Of a stretch of DNA of 64,000 nucleotides, positions 54,589 through 63,778 are shown one piece after another (position 1 is the first letter of the stretch; every line of letters starts with the position of its first letter). A model generated the notes under the pieces. The model made no database searches. It saw nothing but the letters and a program-made list of their open reading frames with translations, and was not told the DNA's origin. A program made the translations under genes and the position numbers. Source of the stretch: Neorhodopirellula lusitana (lineage in GTDB: Bacteria > Planctomycetota > Planctomycetia > Pirellulales > Pirellulaceae). Where the stretch lies: NCBI RefSeq assembly GCF_900182915.1, contig NZ_FXUG01000021.1:1-64000 (forward strand), given 5' to 3'.

Positions 54589-55914
54589 ATGAACATGACT
54601 TGGTTTCCCAGCACAACAACTGCCAGTACCGAAACTGACAGTACAACAATTGGTTGCGCAATGAAAATTAAATGCTTACGGACGTTGAAGTGGGGCATGG
54701 CGTTCGCCTTGGCAGGAATGCTAACAGGCAACACAGACGTGCACGCACAACAATCCCAATTCGTGCAGCACGGCGGTCAAGCGTTTCCCGTTGTCCAGGC
54801 ATCTGACGCCATGGCGATGATGGCGACGCCAATGGAAACAGCACCGCTAACCAACCTTGACAATGCTATCCAGCAAGTCGGCCACCATTGCAACGGAAGT
54901 TGTGGCACTGGCCAATGCGGCGGCAGCTGTTCAGGCATGAACTACGGGGGCGGATCCAGCATGTACGGTGCTGGAGCTTCCTGTAACTCCGGCGGCTGCA
55001 TGGAATGCCCCACCTGCGAACCGTACAAGTACGCTCGGGTCGAAGCCGTTTACATGCGTCGGGAAGACATGAACAACTTCACTCGCTCGCAGCTCTTTGA
55101 ACTCGACGAATACGATTTCGAATGGGCACCACGCGTCACATTCGGTAGCGTTCCGGATTGCGTCAACGGCACCGAAGTCAGCTTCACCGGCCCACTGAAC
55201 TGGGAAACCAGCACCAGTCGGACCGGCATCAACGGCCGTACGTTCCTGACCGAAAGCTACGATGCAGTCGACCCAGACGTGGGCTTCGTATTCCTTTACG
55301 ACCCCACTAACTTGGCTGACAGTGCAAACGACGCGATCGCACTCCAACGTCAACGATACGAATCAACCTACTGGACCGCCGAAGCGGTTCAAACCATGAT
55401 GGCTTGGGACATCGCCAAGTTCTCCTTCGGTGGTCGCTTTGTCAGCTTCGAAGAAGAATACTCCTACACGGCCAGCAACGGCGTTGCCGCCGTGGACAAT
55501 GGTCGCATCGCTAGCGATGCAACCAACAACATGATCGGTCTTCAAGTTGGCCTCGAAATCTTCACCCCTGTTTGCAACAACGTTTCATCGTTCATCCGGG
55601 GGAAAGCAGGTGCCTACTGGAACCTAAGCGAAGGCAAAGCAATCGTCGAAGATCAAGGCGAACGTTTGTACCGATCTTCCGACGACGACGGTGGCCTAGC
55701 TGGACTGTTTGAACTAAGCAGCGGCCTGCAATACCAGCTCGGCGAATTGCTCGCGGTGCATGCGGGAACCGAACTCTGGTACATGACCGAAGTCGCTACC
55801 GCCGAGAATCAAATTCCTAGCCTGGTTGGTTTGGATGCCCGTCGCCGAAACGTCAACAGTGGCGACGACGTCTTGTTCCTCGGTTTCAACTTCGGTGCAA
55901 CGCTTAAGTTCTAA
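54589..55914 (+). CDS. BBP7-like outer-membrane beta-barrel protein
   Basis: A 441-residue protein. A leader of about 24 residues precedes a signal peptide (MKIKCLRTLKWGMAFALAGML). After a Cys/Gly-rich stretch (CNGSCGTGQCGGSCSG, CMECPTCEP) comes a barrel-like region of alternating strands (YARVEAVYMRRED, SFGGRFVSFEEEY, SSFIRGKAGAYWNLSE) that ends VLFLGFNFGATLKF with a terminal Phe, as outer-membrane barrels do. This fits the planctomycete BBP7-type barrels. The start is ATG 54589 (GAGG eight bases before); ATG 54661 would begin directly at the signal peptide. The Cys pairs suggest disulfides or a metal site before the barrel. Confidence 0.75.
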   Translation: MNMTWFPSTTTASTETDSTTIGCAMKIKCLRTLKWGMAFALAGMLTGNTDVHAQQSQFVQHGGQAFPVVQASDAMAMMATPMETAPLTNLDNAIQQVGHHCNGSCGTGQCGGSCSGMNYGGGSSMYGAGASCNSGGCMECPTCEPYKYARVEAVYMRREDMNNFTRSQLFELDEYDFEWAPRVTFGSVPDCVNGTEVSFTGPLNWETSTSRTGINGRTFLTESYDAVDPDVGFVFLYDPTNLADSANDAIALQRQRYESTYWTAEAVQTMMAWDIAKFSFGGRFVSFEEEYSYTASNGVAAVDNGRIASDATNNMIGLQVGLEIFTPVCNNVSSFIRGKAGAYWNLSEGKAIVEDQGERLYRSSDDDGGLAGLFELSSGLQYQLGELLAVHAGTELWYMTEVATAENQIPSLVGLDARRRNVNSGDDVLFLGFNFGATLKF

Positions 55915-56300
55915 GCGTCATCTTTCTTGATGCGTCGCTGAAGCCAACGCTTCGCCGACGCAGCTGGCCCGGTCGGAAGATTCTGTTCCGATCTATCAGG
56001 CTTCCCGATCGAATGCTCAATGATTCGCTTGCGGGTCTTACTCAACGCACTGTCACACTTCGGACACTGTGTTGGGGGTGGCGGAACTCGCACGTTACAA
56101 CTCGGGCAAAAATGCTCGATCGTTGGACGACGGGCCGCTTCGAACAGCCCACCGACTTCCGAGGCCGTGAACCAAGGCGAATCGTCCTTGCGAACCATCG
56201 TGCTCGGTTCCACGGTTCCGTCTCGAACCAAGGTCAGTAGATCGGCCGGGCGTAGCGGACCTAAATCGCCACCTTCGCTGCGAACAAACCAAATCGCCAT
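55911..56300 (-). CDS. GYF-like domain and zinc-ribbon protein
   Basis: A 129-residue protein. Residues 1-55 (MAIWFVRSEGGDLGPLRPADLLTLVRDG; STMVRKDDSPWFTASEVGGLF) are a GYF_2-type domain (WFV...GP...L...G.....T.V...G...W..A). Next come two Cys pairs (CPSC and CPKC) of a zinc ribbon, and then a basic end. It begins four bases after the stop of the PH-domain gene, so the two are coupled. Its stop overlaps the stop of the barrel gene (convergent, three bases). Confidence 0.75.
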   Translation of the reverse strand: MAIWFVRSEGGDLGPLRPADLLTLVRDGTVEPSTMVRKDDSPWFTASEVGGLFEAARRPTIEHFCPSCNVRVPPPPTQCPKCDSALSKTRKRIIEHSIGKPDRSEQNLPTGPAASAKRWLQRRIKKDDA

Positions 56301-56304
56301 CGGA

Positions 56305-56991
56305 CTAAATCGACTCGATGTGCAGGCTGCGGCGACGACGTTCGGCACGTCGGACATCATCAATCAGGCCCGACACATCACTCACGTTGCCGATTCCCAA
56401 CAACTGAAGTTCTGGATCACTGCGATCCGAACTGGTGATGTTGATCGTTCCAACGCCAAAAACGCGTTGAATCGGGCCTTGTTCGTAGCTCACATCGTCA
56501 ATATCGATCACCTCGATACGGTCGGTCCGACGAGTCAACAGGCCGGTCTTGTGAATGAACCGCTGGCTGGTCAATTCGTAGTGATATCCCAACCGCATGC
56601 GGGCATAATTGGCGGCAACCAACACCCAAAGCACGGCGATTATCGCGAAAGCGATCCCGAAGGTCAGTTGCGAGACCAAAATCGCGGCCACAATCAGGCC
56701 AATGCTGACGGCCGTCAACAGGATCCAAGATCCCACCATCGCTTTGGGGCTATAACCGCCATTCCATAGCAATTCTTCCTCTTCGTGATCGTCGAGTGAA
56801 TCGCGTTTGGCAGCGACTTCTTGAGCAAATCGGTCGCGTGGTGAACCGGGTGGAACCGATCCCGATGTCGGCGTGCCTGGCGGGGTGTTGGCAGGCTCCT
56901 TCGGCGCGGCCGTGTTGGCATCCACCGCGGGTGGAGCGGTATCTTTGGCTTGATTTTCGTCGGGTGCGTCGGGTTGGGCTGATTCGTTCAT
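56305..56991 (-). CDS. bPH2-type membrane PH-domain protein
   Basis: A 228-residue protein. A Pro/Ala-rich cytoplasmic segment (residues 1-70) precedes LLWNGGYSPKAMVGSW, two helices (ILLTAVSIGLIVAAILV; FGIAFAIIAVLWVLVAA) and a bacterial PH domain (YHYELTSQRFIHKTGLLTRR; TDRIEVIDIDDVSYEQGPI; VFGVGTINITSSD). YdbT-like proteins of this kind are linked to envelope stress and lipid balance. It is transcribed towards and coupled with the GYF/zinc-ribbon gene. It diverges from nrdR. Confidence 0.85.
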   Translation of the reverse strand: MNESAQPDAPDENQAKDTAPPAVDANTAAPKEPANTPPGTPTSGSVPPGSPRDRFAQEVAAKRDSLDDHEEEELLWNGGYSPKAMVGSWILLTAVSIGLIVAAILVSQLTFGIAFAIIAVLWVLVAANYARMRLGYHYELTSQRFIHKTGLLTRRTDRIEVIDIDDVSYEQGPIQRVFGVGTINITSSDRSDPELQLLGIGNVSDVSGLIDDVRRAERRRRSLHIESI

Positions 56992-57199
56992 AATGGACCT
57001 GCTTCAATAGAATAATGAACACTGTTGATGAATCAGGCCTAATTCCTGGTAGGATCAGGCGCGGCGACTAGCATGAATATATCACAGTGCCCAGAATGCC
57101 GTCAGAGACCCTCAACGAAGATCTACAATCTGACCACGAAGCTTCCGCTTAGTCCTATTTTATCCATTCACTTCTTGCTGTTTCTGCCAACGAGCCCCC

Positions 57200-57757
57200 A
57201 TGCGTTGCCCATTTTGTCATTCGGATAACGACAAGGTGCTGGATTCCCGGTCCGCCCAAGCTGGATACCGTGTACGACGCAAGCGTTTTTGCCAGCAATG
57301 CGGTCGACGCTTTATCACGCTCGAACAAATTGATGACCTCAGCGTGCGCGTCGTCAAAAGCGACGAAACCCGCGAGCCATTCGATCGCGAAAAAATTCGC
57401 CGCGGCATCGAGCGAGCCTGTTCCAAACGCAGCGTCCCCAGCGAGACCATTGAATCCACCGTCCAACAGATCGAAGCGGCGATCTATTCAGAATTTGATT
57501 TTGAGATCCCCGCCGAAAAGATCGGGGAGGTCGTCTTGCGGTTCCTGGCCGATGTCGATGAGGTCGCCTACATCCGATTCGCGAGCGTGTACCGGGAATT
57601 TGAAAACGCCAAAGACTTCCTGCGGATCGTTTCCGGACTGCAAAGTTCTCGAGAGGGTGCCACGGATTCGAAGCCAACCCCATCGTCAGCCAAGTCCGGA
57701 AAAAACGCGGTGAAAAAACCTGGCAAGAAAAAGTCACCCAATGGGAAATCATCGTGA
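57200..57757 (+). CDS. nrdR: Transcriptional repressor NrdR
   Basis: A 185-residue protein that represses ribonucleotide reductase genes. The zinc ribbon ligands are Cys3, Cys6, Cys31 and Cys34 (MRCPFCHSDNDKVLDSR; RKRFCQQCGRRF), followed by an ATP-cone domain from about residue 45 (VRVVKSDETREPFDREKIRRG) to 140 (VAYIRFASVYREFENAKDF). A basic, Ser/Lys/Pro-rich tail of about 40 residues is longer than usual. The stop overlaps the GTG start of the next gene (GTGA). Confidence 0.97.
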   Translation: MRCPFCHSDNDKVLDSRSAQAGYRVRRKRFCQQCGRRFITLEQIDDLSVRVVKSDETREPFDREKIRRGIERACSKRSVPSETIESTVQQIEAAIYSEFDFEIPAEKIGEVVLRFLADVDEVAYIRFASVYREFENAKDFLRIVSGLQSSREGATDSKPTPSSAKSGKNAVKKPGKKKSPNGKSS

Positions 57758-58938
57758 TCAGGCGGACTCCACTCGCGTGGAAAAATCTGGTTCACGCCCC
57801 GCGTCGACTTCTTTTAGCGACCGCGGGTGTCGGCTTCGCAGCCGTTTTGATGTTCACGCAAAATGGCTTCAAAAACGCGCTCCTGGATAGCCCGATCGCC
57901 ATCATCAAGAAACTTGATTGTGACTTGGTTGCTGTGAGCACCGCCCGCTACATGCTGTCGGTCGATCAACGTTTCCCCCGAAATCTACTTCGCCGCGCTC
58001 TCGCCGACCCCGCCGTCGACGCGGTGGAACCGGTACTGATTGAACGACTCCTCGCCCAGGTGCGCGTTGCCGGCCATCCGGCCCGGGCCATTCGAGTCAT
58101 TTCGGTCCCCAATTCGCCGGGCTGGCTCGATATCGACAATCTTGAAAAGTCACGTGCGAAGATCCAGCCCGCTGGCACAGCCCTGGTCGATCGGCAATCT
58201 CGAGTTGAATACCAGTTCGAATGGGACGCCAACGGCCAGCCCAAGAAACAAGTCGTTGAACTAGCAAAGAAACGCATCCGTTTGGTCGGCACCATCCAAT
58301 TGGGAACCGACTTTGCCAACGAAGGCACGCTGATGGTTCGTGAGCAAGCCTTTGCCGACTACTTCCCCATCCGCGGATCGGGCAAGCCACTCGAAGTCGT
58401 CGATGTCGGAATGATCCGGCTCAAAGGCGATGGTGCTCCGTCACCCGAAAAACTGGCCGCCGTCGCAAACCGACTCGAAGCACTCGCGGAAGGCCAATGG
58501 GTGGTGATGACGCCCAAGCAACTCGAAACACGCGAAACCGAATTCTGGAAGTCGCAAACTCCCGTCGGCAAGATCTTCTCGATCGGAACCCTGATGGGTT
58601 TCATCGTCGGCGTGATCATTTGCTATCAAATCTTGTACACCAGCCTACAAGACGCGATGCCTGAATTCGCAACGTTGAAGGCAATGGGCTATCCCAATCG
58701 CTTCTTTGTCGGCCTCGTCACCCAACAGTCGGTCTTGCTGTCTTTGTTCGGATTCATTCCCGCACTGATCGTGACGTTCGGTCTGTATTGGTCCGTGGAA
58801 TGGTTCTCCGGTTTGCCCATGCGTTTGAACGTCATGCGAGCCGGGATGGTATTGTTATTGACCACAGCAATGTGTCTCACCAGCGGCATGCTGGCTCTTC
58901 GAAAATTATTGCGGGCCGATCCGGCTAGCCTGTTCTAA
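57754..58938 (+). CDS. FtsX/DevC-like ABC transporter permease
   Basis: A 394-residue membrane protein. One N-terminal helix (RRLLLATAGVGFAAVLMFTQNGF) is followed by a large outer domain (residues about 40-270), and then three helices (IGTLMGFIVGVIICYQILYTSLQD; LVTQQSVLLSLFGFIPALIVTFGLYW; MVLLLTTAMCLTSGMLAL), ending with LRKLLRADPASLF. This is the plan of MacB/FtsX-type permeases, and the sequence resembles the DevC group. No ATPase gene lies next to it, so it must use one from elsewhere. GTG 57754 overlaps the nrdR stop, and the next gene begins ten bases after its own stop. Confidence 0.82.
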   Translation: MIRRTPLAWKNLVHAPRRLLLATAGVGFAAVLMFTQNGFKNALLDSPIAIIKKLDCDLVAVSTARYMLSVDQRFPRNLLRRALADPAVDAVEPVLIERLLAQVRVAGHPARAIRVISVPNSPGWLDIDNLEKSRAKIQPAGTALVDRQSRVEYQFEWDANGQPKKQVVELAKKRIRLVGTIQLGTDFANEGTLMVREQAFADYFPIRGSGKPLEVVDVGMIRLKGDGAPSPEKLAAVANRLEALAEGQWVVMTPKQLETRETEFWKSQTPVGKIFSIGTLMGFIVGVIICYQILYTSLQDAMPEFATLKAMGYPNRFFVGLVTQQSVLLSLFGFIPALIVTFGLYWSVEWFSGLPMRLNVMRAGMVLLLTTAMCLTSGMLALRKLLRADPASLF

Positions 58939-58948
58939 GGAAATAGCA

Positions 58949-61900
58949 GTGAAACGTTTTGCACTTTGCGGTTTGTTTGCGATCGGCGCGATCCTCGCCA
59001 GCGGGCTCTTTCAATGCACCGGCGTGTTCGAAAGCAACTGCGCCGCCCAAATCCGCGTCGGGATACAAAACCCGAATGAGGCGGAATTGTTGCTACCGCC
59101 TCGAAGCGTCCGACAACAAATCCGAGAAGCCGACGAAGCGATCCAACAGGAACGTCACAGCGACGCCGTGGTCAGACTCGGAAATCTGCTTCGGCGAGTA
59201 TCCCGAGAAAACCTGCCTGAAACCGCTCAGGACTATTTCATCGACCCGGCGTTGTCTCCGTTCGATCGGTCCGTGCAAGACCGCATCGCACAAGACGATG
59301 AATTGCAAGAAACGAAGCCGCAACGCGTCGGCGGACAAGAGAATGCAAGCGACCAGCCCACCGTCATGCGAATGGTGCGAGCCAAAATCGGTCAGCTACC
59401 TGCGTCCGGTTTGGAACTCTACGAACTCCGCTACGGCCCGCTTGCCGCCAAGACGTTAAAGGACGCCGAATCGACGCGTGACTGGCATGCCGTCGAACAA
59501 GTCCGGCGAGAATTCTTTCATACCGAAGCGGGTTATGAAGCGTCTTTCCTGCTAGCGATGCGAGAGTGGCAACTGGGCAATCCGCTCGCCACGCTGATGC
59601 TACTGACCGATGTCGTATCCACCCCGCAAGCGGTGCAACAACTCGGTGATCAAGTGGTCTGGCTTCATGCTGGATCTCAAGCGTTGACCGGACGCACCAT
59701 CACGACTCCCGCTCGTTGGCCAGCCGACGTGTCCAATGACCGTCGATCTCCCGAAGCATGGGGTGAAATCGTTTCCGAACGCTTTTCACAAAAGCCGATC
59801 ACTGCCCAATCCGACGCCCACCAGTACGCCATGTTCGGTGGACGCCCCGATCGCAACGGTGTCTCCGGCGGCCAGATGCCACTTAGCAATCCACGCTGGA
59901 TGCTGGAAACTTCCGGCAGCCCCCGCCAAGAACGCCTGATTGAATCTGAAACCGAACAACTCAAGGCGACCGGACTGTTGCCGCCCCCATCATGGACGCC
60001 ACTGCGCGTGGGCGACCAGCTGTTGATGCGAACGACACAACGCTTGCTTGGCGTGGATCAACGAACAGGCAAACGAGTCTGGCAATACCCTTGGTTCTCG
60101 CCACCCGAATCGGTATCCGACGACGACGATGAAGACTCAGGCAGTCTTCGTCGCCGAGAAGACCCCAACGACATTCTCGCCCAGCGGGTTTGGAATGATG
60201 TGCCGTACGGCCAATTGTCTAGCGATGGACAACGAGTCTACATGATCGACAACCTCGAACAGATCCAGATCGAACGCATCAACCCGTTCGGCATGCGTGG
60301 CGTGCGATCGATCCAGGCCAGCAAGAACACGCTCGTCGCCCTGGATGTCGCCACCGAAGGAAAACTGCTGTGGCGACTCGGTGACGTTGAAAACGCACCC
60401 TCGCCCCTGGCCGATGCCTTCTTCTTAGGCCCGCCACTTCCCGTCCGCGGCCGCCTCTATGTCATGGCTGAATTGGCTGGCGAAATCTTGCTGATCTGTT
60501 TGGATCCAGCAAACGGATCTGAAGAATGGCGACAAGTCTTGGTGTCAATCGAATCGAGCGGAATCACCTCCGATCCCGTACGCCGCGTTGCCGGTGCGAT
60601 GCCCACCTATCACAACGGACTACTGATCTGCCCAACCGGTACCGGCGTCACCGTCGCGGTTGACCTGGTCGATCGCACGTTGCGCTGGGTCCACCGCCAG
60701 TCGCGCAATCAAGATTTTGTCCGCAACGTTTTCCGCCCACCGCCAGAAGTCTCAATGACTCAGTTGAGCCAGCGTTGGGCTTCATCGGTCGCCATTGCCG
60801 AAGGCAACCACATCGCACTAACGCCCGTTGAATCGGACCGTCTAATCATCCTGGATGCCGTGACGGGCAAGACTCGCTTCCAGCCACAAGCTCGCATCAA
60901 GAATCTGTATCTGGCTGGCATCCGCAACGACCAATACATCATCGCTCGCGCCGATCGAGTGATGGGTTACGACATCCACTCCGGCGATGAAGTCTGGTCG
61001 ACTCCCAACTCCATGATGAGGTCCAGCCAGCGTGTCAGTGGCCGAGGCGTGTTCGGAAAAACAAGCTACTTCTTGCCCACTTCCACTAACGAACTGATCG
61101 AGATTTCGATCGCCGATGGCACCGTCCTCTCGCGGCGCACCGTCCGATTCCCGCTAGGAAACTTGATTGTCGTCGATGGCGAAATCGTGTCCCAAGGCAC
61201 GACCACGCTCGCGGTCGCCTACGGTCAAGATTCCCTTGAGCCCATAGTCGATCGTATTCTGGAAACCGACCCCGATGACTTCTTCGCAACGGTCCGGAAA
61301 GCCGAACTGTTGATGGAACTCGACCAACGGGAACCCGCACTGGCGCTGCTCGCCAAGGCACGCAGCATCGACCCTGAAAACGACGAGGTCATCCTGCTGT
61401 CGGTGGAAGCCATGCTCGGCAGCCTTCGCGAAAAACAAACGCTATCTGACTCGGATCTCAACACGCTCAAAACGCTGATCGACCGGCCCGATCAAAAGGC
61501 AGAATTGCTGGTCTTGCAAAGCACCCATTTGCTGCAAAATGGCGACCAAACGAAAGCCTTCAAACTGTTACTGGAACTCTCTGACTTACTGGCTCAGTAT
61601 CCCAGCATCGACGATCAACAATCCCATATTTTACCGCTCGAAGGCCGTCAGTTTCGACTGTCATCTTGGGTGAGTGCACGTGTTGCTGAAATCGCGTCCA
61701 CCGGCAACGAACAGGTCATCCAGCAAATTGGGCAAGACCTGACTGACCATCTCGATCAAGTGACACATGTCGGCCAATCCAACCCTGGGCGACGCCTAGA
61801 ACATTTTGCGCCGCTGGCGTCGATCATCAATTCCGAGCGACAATTGTTGCTCAATCGTTACCTGCGTCAGGGAGACTATTTGGCCTGCGAACGACTGGCC

Positions 61901-63778
61901 TGGGCAACCGAACTTCCCACCGACGACCAAGCCGCCAAGCTCGGCCTTACCAGCCTGCTGGCATTGGCAAAGACTTATAGCCGCACCGCTTGGTCCCGCG
62001 ATCGAAACCACATCGCCGAATTGCTGCAGACTCGCGATGGCCTTCAGCCCAACGAGATGCAGAACATTTTGGACACGCTTGAAGAGTTCCGTGCCGTCGG
62101 GGTCAGCCGCAACCACGTCGAGTGGCCCTCATCAGTCAGTCTGCAATGGCAGTCCACCCGAGCCCGGCCCATCCATGGGCTGACATCGGATCGTCGATAC
62201 GCCAAGACCGTGCACTTGATGGGCCAAACCACCGTTGGCTGGCAAGCCATCAGTGACAACAATCCGCTCGCGTTGCTTGAGCAAAATGGCATCGCTCGCA
62301 CGATCCCCGTCGAAGGGCTGACCGCTCGCAATTCCAGCGACAAAGAGGTCACGATCAGTGGCGGCCTGATGCTTGTCCTCACGCCATCCGAACTCATCGC
62401 GATCGATCTCTTTCGTGTACTCGCCGGCGGTGCCGAAGCCCCCGTCCGATGGCGACGCAGCCACAGCCCCGATGGGCAACCGGTCGCTAAACTGCGCAGC
62501 GAAACCTCCAAGTTCGGTGATGAGGTCTATCGTTATCTCACCAACACCAAAACGGCCAACGCTGACGAAGCCCAGCTGCGACTCGGTCCCGTCCTAGGCG
62601 ATCGACTGTTCTTGCTTCAAGGTAACGAACTGGCCTGTTTCCACTGCGTGACCGGTGAACCACTTTGGCGCAGCGACATCGGCGCCCCTGGAAGCGGAGT
62701 CGTCGCACGTGACGGACGTGTCGCCGTGCTCAGCGAACGCAATAACGAAGTGATCACTTTCGACTGGCACGACGGCCGACGAATCGAGTCCAAACCTTTG
62801 CTGATCTCGTCCATGATGACCGCGATCGGAAGTCATGCCTTGCTCGTTTCAAAGTACGACGCGTCCCAAGAAGAATCTCCGTCGAGCCTACACGATCCGT
62901 ACATCGTCGAGATCTTTGACCCCATCTCAATGCAGCGCGTCCGCCATCGCATTGCCTCGCCAGTGAACCTAACCGATCAAGATCGCACTTCCGGTTACGG
63001 TGAACTAATCGAAGGCCGCTACTTCACGCTGCTAGACAATGAAGGTCACGCCACAATTTGGGACGTCTTATCGGGCAAAGAACTCGCCGATGTGAACCTA
63101 CCGATTCGCCCGAAGTTGTTCCGCTTGTCCACAATGCGACTGCAAGATCGCTTCTTGCTGCTCCCCCGTTGCAAGTTGTCCCAAACGACACTCCGCACGG
63201 TCAGTTCCATCACCGTAGCGGGCGGTGCATCGGTACAAGGCGTCACCAGTGTGCACTCAATCAAGGTAGCCCAAGACAATGGAAAGCCAACTGAGGCCTC
63301 ACAACAAACAGAGCCGTCTGACGAATTCACGCCATCGGAATTGACGTGGAGTCGCTCGTTTGATTCCGCTCGCGGCGTCACAACGCACCAACCCTACGCC
63401 ACGCCAATGCTGTTGCTCACCCGGGGTCACTTCTACAACATCAGTGCCACATCTCGCCGGCGAGAACTCGATGTATGGGGACTGAACGTGGAAAATGGAG
63501 AAACGTTAGTCGAGCTGGAACAGAAGCAAATCAATAGCCCCAACTCCAAAATCGAAACCGACGTGCGGTTGCTCCCCCACCGCAACCAGATCCTGGCCAC
63601 CGTTCAAAGTGAAATGCTGACGTTTACGTTTTCCGATAAGCCAGCCAGCACTCCCGGTGAACAAGGAAGCGGCAACACCTCTGACAACAACGCCGACAAC
63701 GAACCCGGCTCCGACGAAGCCGAGCAACCGGACGCTGCTCCGATCGAAACACCACCATCGGACTTTTTAGATGAGTAG
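58949..63778 (+). CDS. Very large secreted PQQ-repeat (BamB-like) protein
   Basis: A 1609-residue protein. A signal peptide (MKRFALCGLFAIGAILASGLF) is followed by a helical TPR-like part (residues about 45-260; EADEAIQQERHSDAVVRLGNLLRRV). Then come PQQ-type blades with the pattern of alternating W and DG/TGK units (LLGVDQRTGKRVWQYPWF; LVALDVATEGKLLWRLGD; LICLDPANGSEEWRQVLV; MGYDIHSGDEVWSTP). A second TPR-like stretch lies near residues 770-860, and more blades follow (LACFHCVTGEPLWRSD). The end is an acidic low-complexity tail. It is probably a scaffold in the periplasm. The GTG start (AAGGAA eight bases before) is 10 bases after the permease gene. Its last eight bases overlap the nadD start. 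Confidence 0.85.
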   Translation: MKRFALCGLFAIGAILASGLFQCTGVFESNCAAQIRVGIQNPNEAELLLPPRSVRQQIREADEAIQQERHSDAVVRLGNLLRRVSRENLPETAQDYFIDPALSPFDRSVQDRIAQDDELQETKPQRVGGQENASDQPTVMRMVRAKIGQLPASGLELYELRYGPLAAKTLKDAESTRDWHAVEQVRREFFHTEAGYEASFLLAMREWQLGNPLATLMLLTDVVSTPQAVQQLGDQVVWLHAGSQALTGRTITTPARWPADVSNDRRSPEAWGEIVSERFSQKPITAQSDAHQYAMFGGRPDRNGVSGGQMPLSNPRWMLETSGSPRQERLIESETEQLKATGLLPPPSWTPLRVGDQLLMRTTQRLLGVDQRTGKRVWQYPWFSPPESVSDDDDEDSGSLRRREDPNDILAQRVWNDVPYGQLSSDGQRVYMIDNLEQIQIERINPFGMRGVRSIQASKNTLVALDVATEGKLLWRLGDVENAPSPLADAFFLGPPLPVRGRLYVMAELAGEILLICLDPANGSEEWRQVLVSIESSGITSDPVRRVAGAMPTYHNGLLICPTGTGVTVAVDLVDRTLRWVHRQSRNQDFVRNVFRPPPEVSMTQLSQRWASSVAIAEGNHIALTPVESDRLIILDAVTGKTRFQPQARIKNLYLAGIRNDQYIIARADRVMGYDIHSGDEVWSTPNSMMRSSQRVSGRGVFGKTSYFLPTSTNELIEISIADGTVLSRRTVRFPLGNLIVVDGEIVSQGTTTLAVAYGQDSLEPIVDRILETDPDDFFATVRKAELLMELDQREPALALLAKARSIDPENDEVILLSVEAMLGSLREKQTLSDSDLNTLKTLIDRPDQKAELLVLQSTHLLQNGDQTKAFKLLLELSDLLAQYPSIDDQQSHILPLEGRQFRLSSWVSARVAEIASTGNEQVIQQIGQDLTDHLDQVTHVGQSNPGRRLEHFAPLASIINSERQLLLNRYLRQGDYLACERLAWATELPTDDQAAKLGLTSLLALAKTYSRTAWSRDRNHIAELLQTRDGLQPNEMQNILDTLEEFRAVGVSRNHVEWPSSVSLQWQSTRARPIHGLTSDRRYAKTVHLMGQTTVGWQAISDNNPLALLEQNGIARTIPVEGLTARNSSDKEVTISGGLMLVLTPSELIAIDLFRVLAGGAEAPVRWRRSHSPDGQPVAKLRSETSKFGDEVYRYLTNTKTANADEAQLRLGPVLGDRLFLLQGNELACFHCVTGEPLWRSDIGAPGSGVVARDGRVAVLSERNNEVITFDWHDGRRIESKPLLISSMMTAIGSHALLVSKYDASQEESPSSLHDPYIVEIFDPISMQRVRHRIASPVNLTDQDRTSGYGELIEGRYFTLLDNEGHATIWDVLSGKELADVNLPIRPKLFRLSTMRLQDRFLLLPRCKLSQTTLRTVSSITVAGGASVQGVTSVHSIKVAQDNGKPTEASQQTEPSDEFTPSELTWSRSFDSARGVTTHQPYATPMLLLTRGHFYNISATSRRRELDVWGLNVENGETLVELEQKQINSPNSKIETDVRLLPHRNQILATVQSEMLTFTFSDKPASTPGEQGSGNTSDNNADNEPGSDEAEQPDAAPIETPPSDFLDE

